Origin: an uncultured Bacilli bacterium
GTDB taxonomy: Bacteria > Bacillota_I > Bacilli_A > RF39 > UBA660
Assembly: GCA_947624095.1 (NCBI GenBank)
Contig: CANQIR010000008.1
Location: forward strand, 1 to 14,461
Direction of reading: 5' to 3'
Length of the DNA stretch: 14,461 nt
The notes under the pieces were generated by a model that saw only the letters and a list, made by a program, of their open reading frames with translations, did not search any database and was not told where the DNA came from. Position 1 is the stretch's first letter. Every line of letters starts with the position of its first letter. Of this stretch, positions 6,634 to 13,218 are shown piece by piece. The position numbers were made by a program, and so were the translations under genes.

Positions 6634-7408
6634 GATTATTGTAAATATTGAACATTTAGAAGATATAGATAGATATAAAAAAGTGGGAATTAACACTTTT
6701 CTTTTTGCATTGAAGGATTTTTGTGTGGGGTATGAAAATGTTTTTGAAGAAAAGATAATAAATGAGTATCCAGATAATTTTGTTTTAATTAATCGGATTT
6801 TAGATTGTGATGATGTTGATCGATTAAGAGGATTATTGCCGACTTTAAAAGTTAAAGGAATTATTTATGAAGATATTGCTGTATTTAATTTAGTAAAAGA
6901 ACTTGGTTTAGACTGGGAATTAATATTTTTTCAGAATCATGTTGGGACGAATAGTGAGAGTATTAATTTTTGGTTAGCTAAGGGGGTAGATGCGGTATTT
7001 ATAAGTAATGAGCTTACAAAAGAGGAAATTAAAAATATTAGTGTAAATACAGCTGGTAGAGTAGTTATTCAAGTATTGGGATATAATCAGATAATGTATT
7101 CACGAAGACTTTTACTATCTAATTATAATGATAATTTTCAATTACCAAGAAGGTATTATGGAACGATTGAAGAAATTAGTAGTAAGATAAAGTTTAGAGT
7201 GATGGAAAATCAAGATGGGACAGTTGTTTATAGCGAGAAAGTATTTAATGGATTAGAATTGATGGATTTAAATGCTAAATACTTTTATATTAATAGTACT
7301 TTTTTAAGTTTTGAAGAGATAGTTAATTTTCTTAATGGAAATAGTAAGGTGGAAAGTGACCGAGGATTTTTAGATAAAGAGACTATTTTTAAATTAAGGG
7401 GGCAGTGA
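6623..7408 (+). CDS. trhP1: Divergent U32 family protein (TrhP1/YrrN-like), tRNA uridine hydroxylation
   Basis: Shorter partner of the tandem U32 pair (B. subtilis YrrN/YrrO, TrhP1/TrhP2), needed with prephenate for 5-hydroxyuridine at tRNA position 34. Recognition rests on position between trmR and a clear TrhP2 and on weak U32 features. These include a TIM-barrel-like alternation of strands and helices, NHVGTNSESINFWLAKGVDA (106-125) at the place of the conserved TQ-NWYTCNYW-type segment, and VLGYNQIMYSRRLLLSNY (151-168) where active U32 proteins have the HG-C-x6-C cluster. The iron-sulfur cysteines are absent; only C34 and C62 occur, elsewhere in the chain. At 261 aa it is shorter than B. 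subtilis YrrN (about 309). It overlaps trmR by 11 nt. A non-catalytic partner of TrhP2 is the likeliest role, by inference. Confidence 0.78.
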   Translation: MKSKIIVNIEHLEDIDRYKKVGINTFLFALKDFCVGYENVFEEKIINEYPDNFVLINRILDCDDVDRLRGLLPTLKVKGIIYEDIAVFNLVKELGLDWELIFFQNHVGTNSESINFWLAKGVDAVFISNELTKEEIKNISVNTAGRVVIQVLGYNQIMYSRRLLLSNYNDNFQLPRRYYGTIEEISSKIKFRVMENQDGTVVYSEKVFNGLELMDLNAKYFYINSTFLSFEEIVNFLNGNSKVESDRGFLDKETIFKLRGQ

Positions 7409-7409
7409 A

Positions 7410-8600
7410 ATGAAAGTAGAGTTATTAGCACCAGCTGGTGATATAGAACGTTTACAGGTAGCTTTACTTTATGGCGCAGATGCGGTATATTTTGGCGGAC
7501 AAGATTATAGTTTAAGAGCTAATGCTTTAAATTTTAGCTTGGCTGATGTCAAAAAAGCAACGGAGTTTGCTCATAACTTAGGGAAAAGAGTATATGTAAC
7601 GGTAAATATTGTCTTTCATGATAAGGATTTGGTTGGTTTAAGAGAATATTTATTAGAATTAGATAAAATAGGGATAGATGCGATTATTTTAAGTGATTTA
7701 GTAGTTTTAGATTTAGCTAAAAAATTAAATTGTAAGTTTGAATGTCACATATCTACGCAAGCTAGTATTTTAAATTATGAAACAGCAAAATTTTATAAGT
7801 CTTTGGGTGCTACTAGAATAGTTTTAGCAAGGGAAGCAAATAAAAAGGATATTAAAAGAATAAAAGAGGAGACTGGTTTAGAATTAGAGTGTTTTATTCA
7901 CGGGGCGATGTGTACGTCTTTTTCGGGTAGATGTGTAATGTCTAATTATGCAACTAATCGCGATAGTAATCGAGGTGGATGTGCTCAAGTTTGCCGATTT
8001 AGTTTTAAATTTAATGATGATCAAGAAGTATTTAGTATGACACCAAAGGATTTAAATATGATTCCTTATATTAAAGAAATGATTACTATTGGGGTTAATT
8101 CTTTTAAGGTAGAAGGTAGAATGCGTTCAGTATATTATATTGCGACAGTAATTGATGCTTATCGAAGAATTATCGATATGATAGTGGAAAATAAATACAA
8201 TAATGCATATACTAAGTATTACTTGGATATATTAAATAGATGCGCTAATCGAGATAGTACACCGCAATTTTTTGAAAAGATAGCGGGGAAAGATGAGCAA
8301 TACTTTTTAGGTCGTGATGAAGTTAGCAATCAAGATTTTTTAGGTATAGTTCTAAAAAAAGAGGGAAACTATATAATATTAGAACAAAGAAATTATTTTA
8401 AAGTGGGCGATGTTTGTGAGTTCTTTGGACCAAATATGGAGCCGGTGACTTTTAAAATAGGGGAAATGTATGATGAAAATGATGAATTAATTGAAGTAGC
8501 AAGACATCCAAGAATGATTGTGAAACTGCGGTGTGACCTAGATTTAGACTATATGACAATGATGCGAATAAAAGTATTTGACATTAGCGATTATTTGTAG
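7410..8600 (+). CDS. trhP2: U32 family tRNA hydroxylation protein TrhP2 (YrrO-like)
   Basis: Prephenate-dependent tRNA uridine-34 hydroxylation factor (E. coli TrhP/YegQ; B. subtilis YrrO), historically called peptidase U32. At 396 aa it is family length. The N-terminus ELLAPAGDIERLQVALLYGA is diagnostic, followed by ADAVYFGG. STQASILNYETAKFYKSLGA (115-134) and the iron-sulfur region HGAMCTSFSGRC...NRGGCAQVCR provide four cysteines (C168, C175, C191, C195) in the family spacing. NSFKVEGRMRSVYYIATV follows, and the C-terminal part (about 300-395) is the small beta domain of the longer U32 proteins. The ATG has AAGGGGG 7 nt upstream (7396-7402), and only 1 nt separates it from the trhP1 stop. 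With trmR it gives a complete ho5U-to-mo5U pathway. B. subtilis has udk next; here greA follows directly. Confidence 0.94.
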   Translation: MKVELLAPAGDIERLQVALLYGADAVYFGGQDYSLRANALNFSLADVKKATEFAHNLGKRVYVTVNIVFHDKDLVGLREYLLELDKIGIDAIILSDLVVLDLAKKLNCKFECHISTQASILNYETAKFYKSLGATRIVLAREANKKDIKRIKEETGLELECFIHGAMCTSFSGRCVMSNYATNRDSNRGGCAQVCRFSFKFNDDQEVFSMTPKDLNMIPYIKEMITIGVNSFKVEGRMRSVYYIATVIDAYRRIIDMIVENKYNNAYTKYYLDILNRCANRDSTPQFFEKIAGKDEQYFLGRDEVSNQDFLGIVLKKEGNYIILEQRNYFKVGDVCEFFGPNMEPVTFKIGEMYDENDELIEVARHPRMIVKLRCDLDLDYMTMMRIKVFDISDYL

Positions 8601-8606
8601 TATTCT
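8578..8606 (+). promoter_or_regulatory. Probable greA promoter inside the trhP2 3' end
   Basis: A perfect -35 hexamer TTGACA (8578-8583) lies within the last codons of trhP2. A 17-nt spacer leads to TATTCT (8601-8606), matching TATAAT at four of six bases. A start near 8613 leaves about 24 nt before the greA ATG, with AGAGGTGA in between. It could give greA extra transcription independent of the operon. Confidence 0.5.
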
Positions 8607-8636
8607 TATGAAGATATTTTTAGAGGTGAATGTTTA

Positions 8637-9107
8637 ATGACAAAGAAAGAAGAAATATTATTAACTGCTGATGGTTATTTAGAATTAGAAGAAGAATTAA
8701 ATGATTTAAAACTTAATAAAAGAAGTGAAGTTATTAAAGCTATTAAAGAGGCAAGAAGTCATGGGGACTTATCTGAAAATAGTGAATATGATGCTGCTAG
8801 AGATGAACAAGCTCAATTAGAAGCTAGAATTCAAGAACTAGAGTATAAACTAGAACATGCAAAGATTGTTGATACTTCTAATAAAGATCTAGTAAATGTT
8901 GGAACAACAGTCGTTATTAAATATGTTGATGACGGCGAGGAAGAAGAATATAAGATAGTTGGTTCGTTAGAAGCTGATCCGTTTAGTAACAAGATTAGTA
9001 ATGAATCACCTATTGGGACAGCTATTATGGGTAAAAAAGTTGGCGATGTAATTAGTGTTGCTAGTCCAAATGGTGCTTATGATGTAGAGATAATAAGTAT
9101 TGCTTAG
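8637..9107 (+). CDS. greA: Transcription elongation factor GreA
   Basis: Binds RNA polymerase through the secondary channel and stimulates cleavage of backtracked RNA, rescuing stalled complexes. The 156-aa length is normal. The N-terminal antiparallel coiled coil spans about residues 12-76 and carries the tip loop HGDLSENSEYDAARDEQAQL (42-61), with D44 and E47 at the places of the catalytic acidic residues of E. coli GreA (D41, E44). The C-terminal FKBP-like domain covers about 83-156 (VGTTVVIKYVDDGEEEEYKI, SPIGTAIMGKKVGDVISV). The start ATG has AGAGGTGA (8622-8629) 7 nt upstream. It ends the long operon that begins at ireB and has its own likely promoter. No clear terminator follows, so read-through into the downstream lipoprotein gene is possible. 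Confidence 0.96.
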   Translation: MTKKEEILLTADGYLELEEELNDLKLNKRSEVIKAIKEARSHGDLSENSEYDAARDEQAQLEARIQELEYKLEHAKIVDTSNKDLVNVGTTVVIKYVDDGEEEEYKIVGSLEADPFSNKISNESPIGTAIMGKKVGDVISVASPNGAYDVEIISIA

Positions 9108-9118
9108 GCAGTACTTAT

Positions 9119-9147
9119 TTGCATTATAGAAGTATTTGTGATATTAT
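9119..9147 (+). promoter_or_regulatory. Strong promoter for the EF-hand repeat lipoprotein
   Basis: TTGCAT (9119-9124), a 17-nt spacer and TATTAT (9142-9147) with TG at 9139-9140 form a promoter with both a -35 and an extended -10. A start near 9154 gives a leader of about 18 nt with AGAGGGTG (9159-9166) before the ATG at 9172. It is among the best promoter matches in the window. Confidence 0.72.
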
Positions 9148-9171
9148 ATAGCGACAAAAGAGGGTGTTTTT

Positions 9172-9918
9172 ATGTTAAAAGTTAGGAAGATAGAAAATGG
9201 TAGTAAAGCTTATGACTGGGGAAAGAAAGCATTAAGTAGAATTACAGCTACTACTTTAGCATTAGCTTTAATGCTTGGTGGTTGTGGTAAAGCGAAAGCA
9301 GCTACGCAAGAAAAGGAATATTTATTTGTTAAACAACCAGAAGTTGTCGGTAATTACTATTATCAATTTCATTGGAATGATGGTAATGGAGATGGCTTAA
9401 TGGAGCAAAAGGAATTAGTTTGTAATAAAACTTTTATTGCTGATCCATCAGTTGTATTACCACAGACAGATGCTAATGTATTAGCTGTTAGCAGTGAACC
9501 AGTAATTTATGGTTGGCAAAATCTTGGCGAATATGTGCAAAAAGATATGGGAATTTTTCCAACAGTTGATGATGCTAAGAAAATGATAGCAGGGATGCAA
9601 CTAGATGATGGAGAAAAATATGTCATGCGTAAATTACCAGAAATGATTAATGATGGGGAAGCAGTTAGATGGTATTATTGGCAAGATTATGATAATGATG
9701 GGAAAGTTGATAACCAAGAATTAGTTTATTATGATGTTGAAGTTGAAAGTCCTGATGTATTACCTGCCCAACCTAATGCTAATGTTTTGGCAGTTAGTGA
9801 TGTAATGTTTAGAGATGATTGGGAAGTAGTAGGAATATATGATGAAAAAGAAGATAGTAAACTAAGAGATATTGATAAAGTTGATAAACAAATTGATAAA
9901 TTAGTTTTAATACCTTAG
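9172..9918 (+). CDS. Putative lipoprotein made of two tandem repeats, each with an EF-hand-like calcium loop
   Basis: I do not recognise a named family. The 248-aa product starts with a long basic region (residues 1-23), a hydrophobic stretch (about 24-36) and a lipobox-like LGGC with Cys38, so it is probably a membrane-anchored surface lipoprotein; cleavage after AKA (41-43) by signal peptidase I is the alternative. The mature part is two copies of one roughly 95-residue unit, about 50-144 and 150-246, offset by 100-102. Both have an N-terminal Y-x3-K-x-PE segment, a W/Y-rich strand, then a 12-residue loop fitting DxNxDGxxxxxE or DxDxDGxxxxxE (D70-E81, D172-E183). ELV, VLP, ANVLAVS and a W...GxY strand follow in each. 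The loops suggest calcium binding. The gene lies alone between greA and tig with its own promoter and terminator. Base and codon use look like the neighbours, giving no sign of recent transfer. Confidence 0.85.
   Translation: MLKVRKIENGSKAYDWGKKALSRITATTLALALMLGGCGKAKAATQEKEYLFVKQPEVVGNYYYQFHWNDGNGDGLMEQKELVCNKTFIADPSVVLPQTDANVLAVSSEPVIYGWQNLGEYVQKDMGIFPTVDDAKKMIAGMQLDDGEKYVMRKLPEMINDGEAVRWYYWQDYDNDGKVDNQELVYYDVEVESPDVLPAQPNANVLAVSDVMFRDDWEVVGIYDEKEDSKLRDIDKVDKQIDKLVLIP
9319..9603 (+). repeat. Repeat unit 1 of the duplicated lipoprotein
   Basis: Encodes residues about 50-144: Y-x3-K-x-PE, EF-hand-like loop D70-E81, then VLP, ANVLAVS, a W...GEY strand and a VDDAKKMIAGM helix. It aligns with unit 2 at an offset of 100-102 residues. 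The DNA differs at many third codon positions even in identical peptides, so the duplication is old. Confidence 0.75.
9619..9909 (+). repeat. Repeat unit 2 of the duplicated lipoprotein
   Basis: Encodes residues about 150-246: Y-x3-K-x-PE, EF-hand-like loop D172-E183, VLP, ANVLAVS, a W...GIY strand and an IDKVDKQIDKL helix. The best matches to unit 1 are ANVLAVS, NQELV versus QKELV, and the loop itself. Confidence 0.75.
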
Positions 9919-9931
9919 ATATAAGATAATT

Positions 9932-9961
9932 AATAAAAGTCACGAAAGACTTTTATTTTTT
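9932..9961 (+). terminator. Intrinsic terminator after the lipoprotein gene
   Basis: A 10-bp perfect stem, AATAAAAGTC (9932-9941) with GACTTTTATT (9948-9957), a 6-nt loop ACGAAA and a T run through 9961. It begins 13 nt after the stop codon and separates this gene from tig. Confidence 0.85.
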
Positions 9962-9973
9962 CGGAAAATATTA

Positions 9974-9979
9974 TATAAT
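9974..9979 (+). promoter_or_regulatory. -10 element of the tig promoter
   Basis: A perfect TATAAT sits 26 nt before the tig start codon. The 17-nt-spaced -35 position (TTTTAT, 9951-9956) falls in the preceding terminator and is a weak match. There is no TG extension. A promoter is expected here because a terminator lies just upstream. Confidence 0.5.
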
Positions 9980-10005
9980 ACTTAAAGTTGAAAGGAAGAA
10001 TTTAG

Positions 10006-11250
10006 ATGAAAAACGTACACGTATTAAAAGCAGAAGTTAAAGGTAAAGAATGGACACAAGCTATTGATGCATCTTTCCAAAAAAAGAGAAAGGATGTAAA
10101 AGTAGATGGCTTTAGAAAAGGAGCTGTGCCAAAAGATATCTATATTAAAAAGTTTGGGATAGAATCTTTATATATGGATGCAGTAGATATTGCTTTAAGT
10201 GCTGCCTATAATAATGCTATTAGAGAAAATAATTTAATTCCCGTAGCAGAACCACAAGTAGATATTAAAGGTATTGATAAGGATCACGTAGAATTTGAAA
10301 TTACAGTAATTACTAAACCAGAAGTTAAATTAGGGAAGTATACTAAATTAGGGGTTAAAAAACCAGAAGTTAAAGTTACAGAAAAAGAAATTGATGAAGA
10401 AATTGCGAGACTTTCGACAAGACTTGCAGAAATTGTTATTAAAGAAAATGGTAGTGTTGTAGAAGGTAATACAGCTGTTATTGATTTTGAAGGTGTTGTA
10501 GATGGGGAAGTATTAGAAGGTGGATCTGGTAAGAATTATCCTCTAGAAATTGGTTCACATACTTTTATTCCAGGATTTGAAGAAGGTCTTATTGGAATGA
10601 ATGTTGGAGAGACAAGAACATTAGATTTACAATTCCCAGATAATTATACGGAAAACTTAAAGGGTAAAGATGTAACATTTACGGTAACTTTAAATGAAAT
10701 TAAAGAAAGAGTATTACCAGAAATGAATAAAGATTTCTTTGCGGATTTAGGTTATGAAGATATTGATAATGAAAAAGATTTTAGAGCAGAAATTAAAAAA
10801 TCTTTGGAAGATAGAAAAAATGTCGATATTGAAGATCAATATATTAATGATTGTCTAGAAGAAGCAAGTAAGAATATGGAAATTGAACTTAATCCAGAAA
10901 TTGTTGATGATGAAGTTCATAGAATGATGCATCAATTTGAAGAACAATTATCAATGCAAGGATTAAATATTGAGCAATATTATCAATTTACAGGTTCTAG
11001 TCACGAAAAATTACACGAACAAATGGAACCAGAAGCAACAAAGAGAGTTAAATATCGTTATTTACTAGAAGAAGTTGCCGATAAGGAAAAAATTGAAATT
11101 GGCGATAAAGTAGCAGAAGCTGAAGCAGAAAAGATGTCTAGTGTTTACGGAATGAGCAAAGAAGAATTCCTAAGTGCTTTTGGCGGTTTAGATATGGTTA
11201 AATACGATTTAAGAATGCGTCAAGCTATTGAAATAGTAAAAGAAAATTAA
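10006..11250 (+). CDS. tig: Trigger factor, ribosome-bound chaperone and peptidyl-prolyl isomerase
   Basis: Binds at the ribosome exit tunnel and shields nascent chains. Domains in order: ribosome-binding part (residues 1 to about 108) with the signature DGFRKGAVP (34-42), FKBP-type isomerase domain (about 155-233; IDFEGVVDGEVLEGG and FIPGFEEGLIGMNVGE), and helical chaperone arms (about 112-150 and 234-414). The total of 414 aa is slightly short. The signature FRK is at 36-38 versus 44-46 in E. coli, so the first beta-strand of the ribosome-binding domain is missing. This is not a start-site error: the codon directly before the ATG is an in-frame TAG, and AAGGAAG (9992-9998) lies 7 nt upstream of the ATG. 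It is monocistronic, bounded by terminators on both sides. Confidence 0.96.
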   Translation: MKNVHVLKAEVKGKEWTQAIDASFQKKRKDVKVDGFRKGAVPKDIYIKKFGIESLYMDAVDIALSAAYNNAIRENNLIPVAEPQVDIKGIDKDHVEFEITVITKPEVKLGKYTKLGVKKPEVKVTEKEIDEEIARLSTRLAEIVIKENGSVVEGNTAVIDFEGVVDGEVLEGGSGKNYPLEIGSHTFIPGFEEGLIGMNVGETRTLDLQFPDNYTENLKGKDVTFTVTLNEIKERVLPEMNKDFFADLGYEDIDNEKDFRAEIKKSLEDRKNVDIEDQYINDCLEEASKNMEIELNPEIVDDEVHRMMHQFEEQLSMQGLNIEQYYQFTGSSHEKLHEQMEPEATKRVKYRYLLEEVADKEKIEIGDKVAEAEAEKMSSVYGMSKEEFLSAFGGLDMVKYDLRMRQAIEIVKEN

Positions 11251-11265
11251 TATTTAGATATTTAG

Positions 11266-11297
11266 ACACATAAGGTGAAAAAACTTATGTGTTTTTT
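11266..11297 (+). terminator. Intrinsic terminator after tig
   Basis: Stem ACACATAAG (11266-11274) pairs perfectly with CTTATGTGT (11284-11292) around a 9-nt A-rich loop, followed by T through 11297. It starts 15 nt after the tig stop codon. Confidence 0.85.
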
Positions 11298-11337
11298 AGT
11301 CAAAGATGGAAATATCTAATAATTTTTCTAGATATTG

Positions 11338-11346
11338 TGATAAAAT
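11338..11346 (+). promoter_or_regulatory. Extended -10 promoter for the YgjP-spoU-rimM-trmD operon
   Basis: TGATAAAAT (11338-11346) is an extended -10 (TGn then TAAAAT). The -35 position at 17-nt spacing (AATAAT) is poor. Transcription would start near 11353, so the leader is under 15 nt and the GGTGAG ribosome-binding site (11353-11358) would lie at its extreme 5' end. Confidence 0.5.
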
Positions 11347-11361
11347 AAAAATGGTGAGATT

Positions 11362-12000
11362 ATGCAAGTAGAAATTGATGGTAATCTTGTAGAGATAGTA
11401 ATTGTTTATAAAAATAATAAAAATATTTATTTTCGAGCTAAAGCTGATGGTAAATTATATGTTTATTGTAGTAAGTGGGTTAGTAAGACAGAAATTAGTA
11501 AGTTAATTAAGAAAAATGAAGATTCATTAAGTAGAATGCTCAAGAAGGTTAAAAAGGAAGTTAATACGGAAAAATATTTTTATTACTTAGGGAAAAGATA
11601 TATTATTGTAATTAGTGATATTGATGATATACTTTTGGAAGATGAGTATGTTTTTGTTAAAGATAGAGAGACATTAGATAAGTTTTATAAAAAGGAATGT
11701 AAAAGGATATTTGAAAAACGATGTAAGGAATTTAAGTCTTTAATTACTGATGTACCAGATTATACTCTAAGAATTAGAAAGATGACTACTAGATGGGGAG
11801 TTAATAATGTAAGTAAAAGAATAATTACATTAAATAGTGAATTATTAAAGTATGATTTTGATTTATTAGATTATGTTATAGTACATGAAATGTGTCATTT
11901 TTATGAAGCTAATCATAGTAAAAGATTTTGGGCATATGTCGAAGAGTATTATCCAAAATATAAATTAGCACGAAAAAGATTGAGAGATGGTTTAGAATGA
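11362..12000 (+). CDS. YgjP-like zinc metallopeptidase domain protein (DUF45/M48-related)
   Basis: 212-aa cytosolic protein of the YgjP/DUF45 family, small gluzincin-like metallopeptidases whose substrate is not established. The zinc site is clear: HEMCH (H175, E176, H179) followed by H185 in EANHSKRFW (182-190), the spacing usual for the family. Upstream, RKMTTRWGVNNVSKRIITLN (139-158) is the conserved segment preceding the active helix. The N-terminal half (about 1-95) is a beta-rich part typical of the family, followed by a Lys-rich helical linker (about 103-128). No signal peptide or membrane segment is seen. The start ATG has GGTGAG just upstream. Its TGA overlaps the next gene's ATG (ATGA), so it is coupled to the SpoU methyltransferase; association with RNA-modification genes is context only. 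Confidence 0.9.
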   Translation: MQVEIDGNLVEIVIVYKNNKNIYFRAKADGKLYVYCSKWVSKTEISKLIKKNEDSLSRMLKKVKKEVNTEKYFYYLGKRYIIVISDIDDILLEDEYVFVKDRETLDKFYKKECKRIFEKRCKEFKSLITDVPDYTLRIRKMTTRWGVNNVSKRIITLNSELLKYDFDLLDYVIVHEMCHFYEANHSKRFWAYVEEYYPKYKLARKRLRDGLE

Positions 12001-12722
12001 TAAAGATACAGTCACTTACTAATGATAAAGTTAAGGGATGGTGTAAACTTAGTAAGAAGAAATTTCGGGATGAAAGTGGTTTATTTATTGTAGAAAGTGA
12101 GCATTTAGTTAAGGAAGCTTTAAGTTTAGGATTAGTAAAAGAAATTATTACAAGTAGAGATTATGATAGAAAAGATGTTACAGTATATCAAGTTAATAAA
12201 GATATTTTAAAGAAGATTAGTAATTTAGATAATGCGCCAGATATGATGGCAGTAGTTAATATGCCAAAGAAAAATAAAGTAACTGGTAATATATTGATAC
12301 TTGATAGAATTCAAGATCCGGGCAACTTAGGGACGATGATTAGAAGTTCTGTAGCTTTGGGTTTTGAAACAATAATACTTAGTGATGATTCGGTAGATAT
12401 CTATAATGATAAAGTTATTAGAGCTAGTGAAGGGATGTTTTTTAAGATAAATATATTAAGAGGAGATTTATTAGAAATTATTCCTAAATTACAAATAGAT
12501 GGGTATTTAATATATGGAACTAATGTGGTAAATGGAAGAGTGTTAAAAGATATTAAGAAAGATAATAAATTAGCTATTGTAATAGGTAATGAGGGGTCTG
12601 GAGTAAGTAGTAAAGTAGCTAATTTATGTGATGATAATATATATATTCCGATAAATAAGAATTGTGAGAGTTTAAATGCAGCAGTAGCTGCTAGTATTAT
12701 TATGTATGAAGTAAGTAGGTGA
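11997..12722 (+). CDS. SpoU/TrmH family RNA 2'-O-methyltransferase
   Basis: SPOUT-fold methyltransferase placing a 2'-O-methyl on a ribose in rRNA or tRNA, with SAM bound in a knotted C-terminal domain. The three SpoU motifs are present: motif 1 ILDRIQDPGNLGTMIRSS (101-118; N110 and R116 are the usual key residues), motif 2 IVIGNEGSGVS (194-204), and motif 3 IPINKNCESLNAAVAASI (217-234). The N-terminal about 90 residues (LSKKKFRDESGLFIVESEHL, 18-37) match the RNA-binding substrate domain of the RlmB/TsnR/YsgA type. The 241-aa length fits. The target nucleotide cannot be told from sequence; a YsgA-like 23S rRNA enzyme is most likely. It overlaps the YgjP-like gene by 4 nt, and its stop codon TGA forms part of the AGGTGA ribosome-binding site for rimM. 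Confidence 0.93.
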   Translation: MIKIQSLTNDKVKGWCKLSKKKFRDESGLFIVESEHLVKEALSLGLVKEIITSRDYDRKDVTVYQVNKDILKKISNLDNAPDMMAVVNMPKKNKVTGNILILDRIQDPGNLGTMIRSSVALGFETIILSDDSVDIYNDKVIRASEGMFFKINILRGDLLEIIPKLQIDGYLIYGTNVVNGRVLKDIKKDNKLAIVIGNEGSGVSSKVANLCDDNIYIPINKNCESLNAAVAASIIMYEVSR

Positions 12723-12726
12723 TATT

Positions 12727-13218
12727 TTGGATTTAATTTATGTAGGTAAAATAGTTAATACTCATGGGATTAAAGGGGAATTAAGAATTAAAAGTAAGAT
12801 AGAGTATAAAGAAAGAGTATTTAAAGTTGGTAATGTATTATATATAGGTAATAGTAAAGAAAAAGAGGTAATTGGAAGTTACCGAGTACATAAAGATTAT
12901 GATATGGTAACTTTTAAGGGTTATGATAATATTAATCAAGTACTAAAGTATTTAAATAAAGAAGTATATATTGATAGAGAAGATATAGGTCTTGATGAAC
13001 AGGAATATTTATTAGATGATTTAAGAGGATTAGAGGTTTATCAAGATGAAAATAGACTTGGTAAAGTAAAAGAAATCGTGTATAATGGTAGTAATATTTT
13101 ATTGAGTATTACGGGTGAGAAAGATTTTTATATACCAAATAATGCTAATTTTATAAAACAAGTAGATTTAAAGAATAAGAAAGTAGAAGTAAGTAATACT
13201 GAAGGATTGATGTTATGA
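12727..13218 (+). CDS. rimM: Ribosome maturation factor RimM
   Basis: Assists maturation of the 30S head, binding ribosomal protein S19 in known cases. The 163-aa length is normal. The RimM N-terminal beta barrel (about residues 2-82) opens with LIYVGKIVNTHGIKGELRIK, the diagnostic GxIxxxHGxxGE pattern. The PRC-barrel C-terminal domain (about 93-163) has YLLDDLRGLEVY and ends in FYIPNNANFIKQVDLKNKKV and GLML. The start is TTG at 12727: it matches the family N-terminus and has AGGTGA (12717-12722) 4 nt upstream, the same layout as pilD and ireB. Its stop overlaps the trmD ATG by 4 nt, conserving the rimM-trmD pair. The usual upstream partners rpsP and the KH-domain gene are absent here. Confidence 0.95.
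   Translation: MDLIYVGKIVNTHGIKGELRIKSKIEYKERVFKVGNVLYIGNSKEKEVIGSYRVHKDYDMVTFKGYDNINQVLKYLNKEVYIDREDIGLDEQEYLLDDLRGLEVYQDENRLGKVKEIVYNGSNILLSITGEKDFYIPNNANFIKQVDLKNKKVEVSNTEGLML

Noticed and set aside
6508..6696. Minus-strand open frame of 62 codons across the trmR/trhP1 junction
   Set aside because: It lies antisense to two well-identified genes that themselves overlap. Its hydrophobic composition (Ile/Phe/Leu-rich) is what antisense of AT-rich coding DNA gives, and no convincing family match is seen.
9108..9130. TACTT...AAGTA inverted repeat after greA as a terminator
   Set aside because: The stem is only 5 bp with a 13-nt loop and no T run follows; it also overlaps the next promoter.
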